A model generated the notes under the pieces. The model was given only the letters and a program-made list of their open reading frames with translations. It had not been told where the DNA came from and made no database searches. The position numbers were made by a program, and so were the translations under genes. Shown in pieces: positions 8,425-18,500 of a DNA stretch of 21,442 nt. Origin of the DNA: Poteriospumella lacustris (lineage: Eukaryota > Sar > Chrysophyceae > Chromulinales > Dinobryaceae); assembly GCA_008000375.1 (NCBI GenBank), contig SMOI01000485.1, positions 1 through 21,442 on the forward strand, written 5' to 3'. Each line of letters opens with the position of its first letter. The first letter of the stretch is position 1.

Positions 8425-8444
8425 GACTGCCATTCTGACGTCCA
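8425..8444. repeat. Right copy of 20-bp direct repeat
   Basis: Same orientation as 6625-6644, with two transitions. It starts two bases outside the inverted repeat. Confidence 0.75.
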
Positions 8445-8832
8445 CTTCTGATTCAACGTACTAATAATTTACTTTACTACTATTATCATGCATATTTTTG
8501 ATAGTATTTGTAGTACCGGACGTTTCAAGATACGTCTCCTTCGCGACTTGGTCAGTGATCACTTTTCGCCTCGGGCCTTTTTTTATCTACTCTTCTTCTA
8601 TTGTATTGTCAGAAGGGGATATCCAGCAGTCAACGAGTGAGGATTTTCAAGCAATTCAAAGAGCAGTTGTAATTCTTGTAGGAGGACACGTATATTCTGA
8701 AGGGAGATTGATTCGAGTTCCACAATTGATTTGGATCTTCGCTGACTATCGTCATCAGTGCCTTTTTCGCTATTTTCTTTGTGCGTCGTTTGGTTTTTTT
8801 TTCTCGTTTTTTTTTCTGAATATTGAACGAAC
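8445..8832 (+). promoter_or_regulatory. AT-rich 5' region of the PH-domain gene
   Basis: No gene is seen in these 388 bases between the transposon remnant and the next start codon. The first part is very AT-rich. A pyrimidine tract occupies 8761-8817, with two runs of nine T, directly before the start codon. No AG lies between this tract and the ATG, which speaks against a splice acceptor there. The tract may be core promoter or 5' leader sequence. A short ORF at 8498-8869 shows no protein-like features. Confidence 0.5.
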
Positions 8833-10176
8833 ATGGGCTGCGCATCATCATCGACAGCAAATACAGTGAAGGAAGCGCCTCAAGCTCCGCCCCGCCCCGT
8901 CGAGCCTCCGCGGCCCGTACAATCCTCGCCAATCTCTTCAACGACGGCTAATCCTGTCGCTACAAAGCCTGAGGCTGTCGCAGAAACACCAAAGGGGGCA
9001 TCTTCCGAACCGAAGGGCTCACCGCAGTCTTCAGCTGCACCAGCAACGGTCCCTGCGGTTACCGTTTCTACTGCGCCACAGCTATCGCTGCCACCTTCCT
9101 CTGCTGCAGCCAACGAACCTGTTGAAGCCACAGCAATCGAACCAACACCGGAACCTGTCGCCGTCACCGTTCATCAATCTGTCCCAGAGGGAGCCACGCC
9201 AGAAGAGCCTCGCGGCTTGACTGTTGACACTGCCTCGTCGCCAAAGAAACGAAAACCGCCATCGAAGAAGACCGAACGGGGTTTCATTGATTTCCAATCG
9301 TTTTTAGAGATGGAAGAAGTGAAAGAATTGATGGGCGAGTTCCCGTATCTCTTAGACGATCAGTTGCTGGAGGTCTTCGAAGTGCTCGACGACGATGAAG
9401 ACGGCCTCGTCACCGGTCGCCAAGCCGACGAGATCGTTTGTGCCATTCGCGGCCGAGAGCAACAACACCCGCAAGTCAAGTCCTCCTCCACTCCTTCTTC
9501 TCCTCTGGGAACGTCAGCTTCCCCAGCTACGTCCCCGCAGCCCAGCGGGGAGCTGCAGCCCACACAAAGCCAGTCACCCACCACCACCACGGGCACAGCG
9601 ACGAAGACGAAAAAGGTTCTAAAACCGCTCGTCTATTCACCAGAACCACCGTCCACACCTAAAAAGTCATTGAAACGTGGTAATTCATCGATGGCTATTG
9701 AAAAAGGAATCATTTTGAACGATTTTGTGGCCGAAACGACGTCGGCACCGGTCTCCCCGCCGCCACAGGTGAAGCGCGGCTTCCTCGTCACCTCCTCGAG
9801 CAATTCGCCGTTGTCGTCCCCGTCCCGACCCAGCTCAACCACCAATTCCCGTACACCGTCGTTGGGTGTCCGCAGTCGCTTCCATGTCTTAGACCAGGGC
9901 ATTCTGTATCATTTGGACTCCAACGTCACCTCGGGGCCGGTCGCCCTCGACAAACACGGCGTGTCGCTGCGCGGCCATACCGTGATCACGACCGAACCCG
10001 ACAGCAACTTGATCCTGCTCAGTACGAAGGGCATCATCGACGAAGAGGAAGACGAAGTGATCACGTTGGAAGTGAAGAACGAGCAAGATCGCCTGGGGTG
10101 GGTGCGGGCCATCCAAGAGCACATCGATTACATCAGCGAGCAAGAACTCGTCTTGCGTCGACAGTTACTCAACTAA
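8833..10176 (+). CDS. Putatively N-myristoylated protein with degenerate EF-hand and C-terminal PH-like domain
   Basis: The protein has 447 residues. The start is secure: the ATG is preceded by an in-frame TGA at 8824-8826 and followed by G at +4. MGCASSS fits N-myristoylation on Gly2, palmitoylation on Cys3 and a preferred Ser6, so membrane attachment is likely. Residues 10-150 are Pro/Ala/Ser-rich and probably disordered, with a basic SPKKRKPPSKK at 136-146. Residues 150-206 hold a helix-loop-helix resembling a single EF-hand (loop 186-197, DxDxDG), but position 12 is Gln instead of Glu, so calcium binding is doubtful. Residues 312-437 look like a PH domain: KRGFLV start, SRFHVLDQGILYHL strand, and the final helix with conserved Trp423. 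A Ser/Pro-rich insert lies between its first two strands. It probably acts at the inner membrane face as an adaptor. The partner is unknown. Confidence 0.82.
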   Translation: MGCASSSTANTVKEAPQAPPRPVEPPRPVQSSPISSTTANPVATKPEAVAETPKGASSEPKGSPQSSAAPATVPAVTVSTAPQLSLPPSSAAANEPVEATAIEPTPEPVAVTVHQSVPEGATPEEPRGLTVDTASSPKKRKPPSKKTERGFIDFQSFLEMEEVKELMGEFPYLLDDQLLEVFEVLDDDEDGLVTGRQADEIVCAIRGREQQHPQVKSSSTPSSPLGTSASPATSPQPSGELQPTQSQSPTTTTGTATKTKKVLKPLVYSPEPPSTPKKSLKRGNSSMAIEKGIILNDFVAETTSAPVSPPPQVKRGFLVTSSSNSPLSSPSRPSSTTNSRTPSLGVRSRFHVLDQGILYHLDSNVTSGPVALDKHGVSLRGHTVITTEPDSNLILLSTKGIIDEEEDEVITLEVKNEQDRLGWVRAIQEHIDYISEQELVLRRQLLN

Positions 10177-10364
10177 TGACCCCACCCATGTGTTGCTGCT
10201 CAGTTGCGATAGCAGTGTAGCAGTGGGCACCAACGCCCCAACGCTCTGGCTGCTGCCTGGTCGTTGTCGATTTATTTATTTTATGTTTTTATTTCAGTTT
10301 TCTGTTTTTGTTTTCGCTGGCGGATGACGCCGCGGCATCTCGCGCTCACCTCGTCTCCCTCTTT

Positions 10365-10376
10365 GGGGGGGGGGGG
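10365..10376. repeat. Run of 12 G
   Basis: An uninterrupted G run near the point where base composition changes strand. Similar runs occur at 10892-10901 (10 G) and 12365-12377 (13 G). Confidence 0.9.
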
Positions 10377-10661
10377 CGTTATTGCGCTGAGCCTGAAGTG
10401 GCAAAAGGGTGGCATCATGCGGGGCGTTGTGACCGCGACTGTAACTTATGGCCCCGTTAACGAGTACTCTTCACTCAGACGACCTTAGCGGTGGCAGTGA
10501 ATTAACAGGGTGCGTTACAATAGACGCAGGCGATCTGCCCGAACAACAGCACACACCTCTCTCGTACTGCACCAGCAGACGGAGGCAGAAGGGCGACAGC
10601 CACACGAAGAGAAACGGAGAAGACAGTGTAACGAAGACGCCACCAACGGCAGCAGCGCACG

Positions 10662-10710
10662 CGACGACGACAGCAACGACGACAGCAACGACGACAGCGA
10701 CAACGACAAC
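10662..10710. repeat. Imperfect 12-bp tandem repeat (acgacgacagca type)
   Basis: About four degenerate copies of a unit close to acgacgacagca lie in the convergent non-coding interval. Confidence 0.75.
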
Positions 10711-11083
10711 TCATCAACGACACACGACACGGCACGTCAATGCACAACGGTTCGACACAAACGAGACGGGGGGAGGGGTGGGACACACGGAAGCAATGGT
10801 CACCCAACTGCGCCGTCCGGCGCAGGAACCACCAACGGCAAAACATCCGAAAGAGAGGCGGGGGCGGGGTGAGTAGTAGAAGCGGGCAGACGGGGGGGGG
10901 GCATTGAAGCGACGAAAACAGACCGGGGCAAACTCTCTCGCATCGATGAAACCAAAGACGCGACGGACGTGGCGTGGCGTGGGGCACCCTTTCTCCCATC
11001 AACACCCACGTGTCCATACACAGCACAGAGACACCATAACGAATACAGGCGATCAGCCGAAACACACAAACACAGCCCTGTCT

Positions 11084-11105
11084 GGGTGGGGGAAGGGGCG
11101 GGGGG
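11084..11105 (+). other. G-quadruplex motif
   Basis: Four G tracts of 3, 5, 4 and 6 bases are separated by single or double bases (T, AA, C), matching the four-tract G-quadruplex rule. The corresponding C-rich strand would lie in the 3' flank of the giant gene. Looser G-rich clusters are at 11899-11912 and 12049-12070. Confidence 0.75.
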
Positions 11106-12530
11106 CAGCACGCCGTTGGGATCGCGCCGTCGAGCGATCGGTTGCTACACATAGAAAGAGCGACCGCTGACGGCCCATACCAATGGGGGCGGCGGCATGT
11201 CCGCGCAGAATCAACATAGGGCGCAGAACAGGGCGTAGGATACATATCTTTTCTCTAGCGACTGAAGGGCAAAGACGAACAAATGAAACGGGAGGCCGAC
11301 CGAGCGAGACGCACGCGACGAAACAGATGATGAGAACGAGGACGACGGCCACGGCGAAGAAGAAATGAGCAGCATGTGTAGGGAGTATAGCGGAGAAAAG
11401 CGCGAAAGCGCACGCCCGACAAGGGGGATTAAGACGTGGAAGAGACGACACAGACGACAACAAATACTATGAGAGAAGGGGCTCAAGCACATCCGATACA
11501 GCGGGAGGCGGGGGGGAGCTATGTGGAGCGGTCGATCCCTAGCGAATCACTACACACCGCTGCTACCCCCACCCCCCTAACGAATCGGTACACGGGACAC
11601 TGCTCGACGAATGACAATGGCAACAACAACGGAACCAATCAGAGAGGGCCGATGCACAACAATGCGCACGGGCCCACACACAATACGAGCACTCGAGGTG
11701 CCTGGAAACGGAGCGGGAGACAGAGGAACAGAGGTGGACGCGGGGAGCCGCACGCGCGTACAGGCGGCGCACTCCGCAGCGCATAAGAAAGAGCATAAGA
11801 AGCAAAGGATGCGACGAAGAACAGGCAGCAAACGAATCAATCACACGACGACAAAAACTGACGACAAAACAAACCCTGCTGGACACAACGGACGGAGGCA
11901 GGGGAGGGGGGGCACCTGGTAGCGTTCGTTCACGATCAACCATCGTCCGTGATCAACCACCGCGGGGGGATGATCAATCAACAGCTGACGGTTCGACCGG
12001 AAGACAGCGACCAGGTCAACGAATGGGGGCGATAGACGAATGAAGTGCGGAGGTTGGCGGGGGGAGGGGGCAAACACATGTCAAACGAACAGACCTCCGA
12101 AAACAGATGACGACAACGCGCTACCACGAACGCTCGTCTGAGGCGGCAACAGCAACAAGAAATAGAACACAACAGCAGCGGGGACAACAAGCACACGCCC
12201 AAGGGCCACACACGACACACTACACTCGCACCGAGAGGCCCCCGTCACCACCGCCCTGACAGGGCAGCGACAGGGACAGGGCCTCTCAATAGAATATACT
12301 CGTTTCAAGACAACGCCGCGTCCCGATACAACGGAAGGAACATCGGCGGTCTGCAGCCTGCAGCGGGGGGGGGGGGGCGCCAGGTATATGTAGAACGGAA
12401 ACACATAATCAACTCGTCAGGGCGCTGCCGACTACAGCCCCTGCGACGTACGTCATCGATGATACAAAGCAATCCAAAGCAGTGCGACCAATAGACCAAC
12501 AGATAAAGGCAAAGACAAAGGCAGAAGAAG

Positions 12531-12571
12531 AGGAGAGGAGAGGAGAGAAAAGAGGAGACAGACAGACAGAG
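12531..12571. repeat. Purine microsatellites just 3' of the giant gene
   Basis: Aggag-type repeats (12531-12547) and a gaca repeat (12556-12571) lie within 50 bases downstream of the giant gene's stop codon, probably in its 3' untranslated region (pyrimidine-rich in the sense strand). Confidence 0.75.
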
Positions 12572-12578
12572 GGGGCAA

Positions 12579-15500
12579 TTAGAGCTGAAGCGACGACAAA
12601 CGCTTCGACTGGAACGAAGACGGTCGCTTCTCACGCGGCGAAGGCGAAGGCCGAGCGGCGGTCGTGACGCGGTCATCATCTTCGTCGTCGCTCGCTTCCA
12701 ACGCTGCGCGGGCCATGGCGGCTGCACGCGCCGCTCGGGCCGCTGCATCGCTGTGGGCATTGACCACGTGGGGCGTGCGCGGCGTCGTTGGGTGGGCACG
12801 GGGAGTCTCCACTGGAGAACGAGGGGAGACCGCGGTGTGGCGAGGCGACTTCGCCAGCAGAGACGCCGGTCGAGTCAGGCCGGCACGCTCGCGCCATTGC
12901 TGCACAATGCGACGATGGTGCTCGCGCTCTTGCCGACGCGAGGGCGAGGGCGGTGCCGCGATACGCTGGCTGCCATCTTTGTCACTGACGCCGCCGGCGT
13001 TTTTGTGCGACAACACGCGACCGTCGTCGTTGTCCTCGTCGTCGTCCTCGTCGTCATCGGACGAGGACACCGACGCGTGCAGCGATCGACTGTCGATGCG
13101 ACGCAGGCCCAGCGACGAAAACGACGGCGCCGACGTCAGCCGTCTCCACGGCTGGTCGACCGCGCCGGTCCGTTGCCCGCCGCGCGGCTTCTTCGACAAT
13201 TCGCTGACGTACGACGACGTCGGCAAATCGGTCACCAGGTCACGCGCGGTGCGCAGCTGGTCCATTTTCAACATGATCCACGTCTCGACGGTCTCCAGCA
13301 GCACGTCGCGTCCCATGCTCATGTCGGAGGCCAGCAAATGGCGACGGTACGAGGCGATGATCTCTTGGATCGTCGCCAACGACAAGTGCTGATGCGCACG
13401 CGGCGTGTAGCGCTGCAAGATCAACCGCAACACGTCAACGCTCTCGTGGACCGGTACCATGCGACGGAGGCTCAGTCGATCCGTTTGGAAGTGCGGCATC
13501 GACCCAACGTCTGCGGCGGACGGTGGCGCCACTTCGAACTCGATGTCGTCGTAGAGAATGGCGAAGGCCTCGCGAATCAGCGCGCGCAGGTCCGTACACG
13601 CCTCGTGCACCAATCGATATCGCAGCGCGCGGTGATAGCGCTGTGCTAGGGTCAGTGCTGGCTGCGCTTTCGCCGAGGCCGTTGAAGGGGCCGCGAGACG
13701 GAGCACCTCCGACGGCGAAGGATGATCCACCGGCGGGCTGGAGGGCACGTCGATGGTCGGCTCGATGGCACGAACAGCGCCTCGCCAGAACGGGTCTTCG
13801 TCCAGATACAAGCGAACCAGCTTCAGCGTGGACTTCGGCGATTGCCATGGCAGCGGCGGGGTGATCGCTTGCGGCGGGGAGCGGAACCAAGAGTCGTCCG
13901 CATCGTGATGCGACGCACGTGGCGGCGGCGGTGTCGTCGGCATCGGTGGAAGCAACGACGAGGGCACCCGGTGCCGGGTCTGGGGCCATTGCCGCGTCAC
14001 CGAGTGTGTGGTCACATTCGGCGCGGCATATGGTCCGTTCAAACCCAACCACCGATGAAGGCGGCGGTAATGCGGCTCGTCCATCACCACACGTTCATCA
14101 CCGGTGACCGTGCGCTGCACGTGGTAGTGATGCCCGTCGTCGACCCATCCGCCGCCCAGTTCGTCCATCATCTTGCGTGACTCGTCGACGGAATTGAAGT
14201 CAGGAATGTCCTCGCTATTCACCGAGGAGACCTCGAACACTTCGTCACCGCGGTGTCCTCCCAGCGTCGTCACTGCTTCGGCCTCCTGCTGTTGCGGCGG
14301 TGGTGACCGCTGTCGCTCTGTGGACGGCGGTGAGTGATGGTGGGGCAGTGTCGCAACGTCCACGTTCTGTTGGGACAGCGTCGACAACGTGCGGACGATT
14401 CGCACCACCGTGGGTCCTTCGCGCCGAGCTTGCGTCGGTGAGGCGACGTGTCCCTGCAGCACCTGCGGCATGTTGCGGTGGCGCCACGAGATCTCCGTCG
14501 CCTTCGCATGACGTCGACGCCACTCGGACGACGAAACGGACAGCAGCTGGTCCAACAGATGACCATAAAGCCTCGACGCACCACTGGTCACCATTCGTGC
14601 CCACGACCGACGCGCTGACGTGGAAGCCCATCGGGTCCACATCGACGCATCGGTCTGAACGACGAAATCGGATCGTAGCTTGCCCGACGCATCGTATGCC
14701 AACGCGGCGGCTTTGCGGCGGTTCTGTAGGATATAGTACGTGCGAGCCAGAAGCAGCACGAGTCCGCCAGCCGCCACGGCGAGGTAGAAGAACCAACGAG
14801 AACGCTCGCGCAGGACATACCCGCCCACGACCACGACGTACACGGCCACCACCGTCAACAAGGCCACCAACACTTGGACCATGTACGCGCGGTAGCTGCC
14901 GAACAACCGGGCGATCACGACGACGACCTGAACCATCGCCTCTATGGCCGTCTTGGGTGCCGTTGAACGTAACTGGCGCAAGCTCTGCGCGTCCAAGAGA
15001 CGCAGCACGCGCCCGGTCATCAACGGATACGCTACTCGCTGATGAGCCACACGTCCCGCGGCGGAGAGACTTTGAATCAGATGGAACGGCGAGTACGAGA
15101 ACGGCGATTTCTGGGGAATGACTTCCCACGTGGATCGCGCTTGGAAGAATACCCACAGGGCGTGAACCCGTTGGGCGATCGGCTTCCAGGCCACGTACTC
15201 GACGGCAAACACGCGCACCGTCTCCACGCACAGGTAATACGTCCCAACGGTCACCACCAGACTGAGCCCCCACGCCGGAAAGGTTCGTCCACTGGAACGT
15301 GTGCCCCATTGAACGATCCAATACACGAAGAAGGCCAGCACCAGCAACAGCGACGACGTCGCCGCAGACCAGGCCGCGACACGCATCGAATGGGTCGTGA
15401 TCCACGGCGTAGCCAAGGACGGTTCTTGGAGCAACAACAACGATCGTTGATCCTCCGTCAGCAGCTCCATCGCAAATTGACGCAGCAACGCGATGTCCCG

Positions 15501-18500
15501 TTCTCTGTCCGACGGGAGCTGCTGCAAGGCCTCGCGTAGTCCTCCCGCCTCACGACGCGACTTCGCCAGCGCCTCGCGCAATTGCGCAAAGCGGCTGTTC
15601 CCACGAAGCGTATCCACGAGGGAGACGGGAATCACTCGACCGTTGAGACGCACGCCCAGTAGATCTTCCAACGCCTGCAATTCTCGCGCCACTTCGGCAG
15701 GGTACGCACGGGTCAGTGACGACGCCGTCGCTTCATCGGCCGACGGCATCACCCACCGATATCCCATGGCCAACACGCTGTCCATGTGCGTCTTCAAGCT
15801 CTGCAAGAAGAACTCGGGCTCCTTCTCCGCCGGCAACACCAGCAGGTAAGGAACCAACGACTGGGACGCCGTGTACTCCTCCGTCGTGGCTGCACCGACC
15901 AGGCGACGCATCGATTGGTATTTCGACATGCCCATCGACTTCCATCCCGCCGCCGTGCCAGTCGCGGTGGACGACAAATGGAAGGACTTCACGTGCAAGG
16001 CCCGCGCGTGCTTCACGTCTTCCCCGAAGGGCAGGTGGAAACACCACGCCACCAGCACGTACTCCAACAACATGCTCAGCAGAATGCTCGCCACCAGACA
16101 CACTCCCGCGACACTGGCCACAAAGGGCAGCGAGCGCGGTGGACGATGCACAAAGCAGCGACTGACCGCCGTGTAGACGTTGCCGTCGGACACCACGTAG
16201 TCGTGGTAGCCCTGCCACACACAGTACTGCGTGCCCAGGAGCACGTTGCGATGCGCTTCGCATCCGTCCTGCGTGGCATGCTCCTCACAGAAGCCCTGAT
16301 CGGCGAAGAAGACGTCGAAGAAGAGCGTGTTCAAGAAGCACATCACCAAGAGCTTCAACGACAAACGGAACCATTTCTTCGCTCTGCCGGTGCCCGCCGG
16401 AGACAGCAACACGGCGACGACGTCGTGGTAATGCCGCAACTGCTCGAACCACGATTTCGGCTGCCAGCGGGTCAGTGACTTGCCCAACGACGTCGACAAG
16501 AGCTCGTCCACCATGCGTCGCGGACTATTCATCATCGATTTGGCAGCTGAAGCGGTCGTTACCCAAACGGAGGACGCCACCGTCGGTTTCACGAAAATGC
16601 TGCTCGCTTTCGTGGCGACGGCGAAGAATGCGCTTTTCGAAGACACGTCGTCCACTCGCGCGGCCGCCGTGGTCGATGTACCACGAGCGTAACGACTCAA
16701 TATATCGTGCTGCGCGTCCCAGTGGCGGAAGAGTACCACGCCGACCACAAACCCCACCACGATCGCCGCCAGGACCACCAACACGGCCTTGGCACGCGCA
16801 AAGTTCGTCGCCAGCAGATTCGCTTCCAACTGCAGAACGACCACATCGTTGGCGAACTCCCGTCGAACCATAAAGTTCTTCACGCGCTCATCGAGCGAGC
16901 TCAAGTGGCGACGGCGGCTGGTACTCTCGACTGTGGCCGAACAGAGGAGTGACGGGTCCGTGCATGCATAGCGAACGGAATCGTTCGTGTAGCTGACAAT
17001 GTGGCAGCTGGAACACGACGAGTACTCCGCTCGGTCGAGGTCCAACGAGACACACTCGGGAATGGTGTTGTTCAGCGTCGGGTCGGCCAGTCGGTCTTCC
17101 AGCGAATAGACGGTGAACAGCTGCTCCGTGGCGTATGGTACGCTCACGTAGAAGTACACCTCCTGCGCCTCCGCCGATGGTGTGTATCGATGTTCGGTGT
17201 CATCCGAAGGCGTTTCCATGCGCCACAACGACGAAATGTCGTTGGTCGAGGTGGTGTACGGGTTCTCGAGCCATTTGGTGAGGGAAATAGACATGTACAA
17301 GCCATCGCTCGCACAGACTTGTGCACCCGTAGCCGTCAGCTCTAGTTGGGGGACGGCCACATCGTACGCAGCCTCCTTGTCGTTGCTGGGGAAGTCCATC
17401 AACGAGTTCACGTTGGTATTCACGACGTCGCGTCGCACTGCGACTTGCAGTTTGTCATCCGTGTACGCCACAGGGCTCTGGCCCTGGGCCATCGAGGTGA
17501 AGATGCCCTGCACGATCATCGACAAGCTGTCGTCGAGGTCTGCGGACGTGGTTCCCGTGGTGGCCAAGCCGGACAATGATTCGAGCATCACATCGGACAG
17601 ATCGTACGACGAGGCGGACGGCAACACGGAATACGTCAAGTTCGACAGCGACTGAAGCAGCGGCATGCACACCGACTGATTGACGGTGTTGGTCAGACCA
17701 CGAGAGGCCAGCAGCAGCGACGCCGAAAAGCTTTCCAAGGTGGACAACGACGCATCGCTCACGTCCAACACCGACGACAGCGTGTCGCACACCGCCGCGG
17801 TGACATCGGCCGCCGTGGTCAACTCCGCCGCCGTCTTCTCACACGCCGAACCTCCGTACCCAGCGGTACACGAGCACTTGGCCGTGCAATAGACATCAAA
17901 GATGCCACACGCACCCGTGGGCGACGGCAGACCGTTGATCAGATATCGACAGCTGCCATGACCACTGCAAACGCTGGCGTTCACCGAGCCGGGGCACTGC
18001 TGCAACGGCTCCACGCAGACACCCGCTTCGCAGTCGTTGTACAGACAGTCGCCATCGACCGAACACGCGCCACCCACAGGATTCAACGCGGTGTTGGTCT
18101 CCAGCAGACGCGTTGGCAACGGTCTCGTGTCCAGTCGTCGTCGTGAACCCGCAGAAGCGGTGACCACGCACTTCGTGTTCGAAGGGCCGACGATGCCAGT
18201 GTACCCGGTGAGACACTTGCCACAGGTGTTGGCGACCGTACTGCACGGTGCACGATTCAACGCACTGCACACCGTGTTGGGAGCCGCAGAACAATCCACC
18301 GCCGAGATATACGAGACGATACCGCCCACGGTCGACACCACTGCCTCGTTGTTCGCGGACGACGTAAAGCGGCCGATTTCCGACAGCAAATACGCTTTGG
18401 CATCGAAGGAAGCCGGCACCGTCACGACGACGGTCGTCTGGGCCGATGCAGACGCCTGCAAATAGTCATACGCTCTCACGACGACCCAAACCTGGCGGTC

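Larger units (their letters stand above)
6624..8444 (-). mobile_element. Internally deleted piggyBac-like DNA transposon
   Basis: Inverted repeats of about 33 bp (6639-6673 and 8390-8422) enclose two minus-strand ORF fragments. One encodes a transposase N-terminus and the other a piggyBac-type C-terminus with a Cys-rich finger. The segment is visibly poorer in GC than the flanking long genes. Exact ends are uncertain. I set them at the outermost shared motif, a 20-bp direct repeat at 6625-6644 and 8425-8444. piggyBac elements normally duplicate TTAA on insertion, but here TTAA occurs only inside the palindromes (6688-6691, 8376-8379 and 8398-8401). The element lies between divergent genes. 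With the catalytic centre gone it could move only with help from another copy. Confidence 0.8.
10177..12578. other. 2.4-kb non-coding convergent interval with strand-composition switch
   Basis: This separates the stop codons of the PH-domain gene (+) and the giant gene (-). The first 150 bases are T-rich on the plus strand (10271-10314 is mainly T). After about 10370-10500 the plus strand becomes purine- and AC-rich up to 12578, so the minus strand is pyrimidine-rich downstream of the giant gene. Contents include several G runs, a CGA/CAG-type short repeat, and three copies of gatcaaYca at 11934-11980. ORFs here are low in complexity and rich in Arg, Cys or Pro. I see no convincing protein or RNA gene. 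Confidence 0.65.

Noticed and set aside
8498-8869. 123-codon ORF before the PH-domain gene
   Set aside because: It ends inside the PH-domain gene in another frame, and its last part translates the pyrimidine tract.
10502-11245. 247-codon minus-strand ORF in the long non-coding interval
   Set aside because: It is Cys/Arg/Pro-rich from translation of pyrimidine-rich repeats. No domain, and it overlaps other random ORFs.
12664-13649. Plus-strand ORFs (12664-13392 and 12753-13649) opposite the tail of the giant gene
   Set aside because: Composition is low in complexity and mirrors Ser/Arg/Asp-rich antisense codons. No motifs.
14726-16787. Adhesion-GPCR reading of the giant protein (GPS-like cluster plus seven spans)
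   Set aside because: Loops of about 122 and 218 residues between spans 1-2 and 3-4, and no GPCR motif, make a seven-span GPCR fold unlikely.
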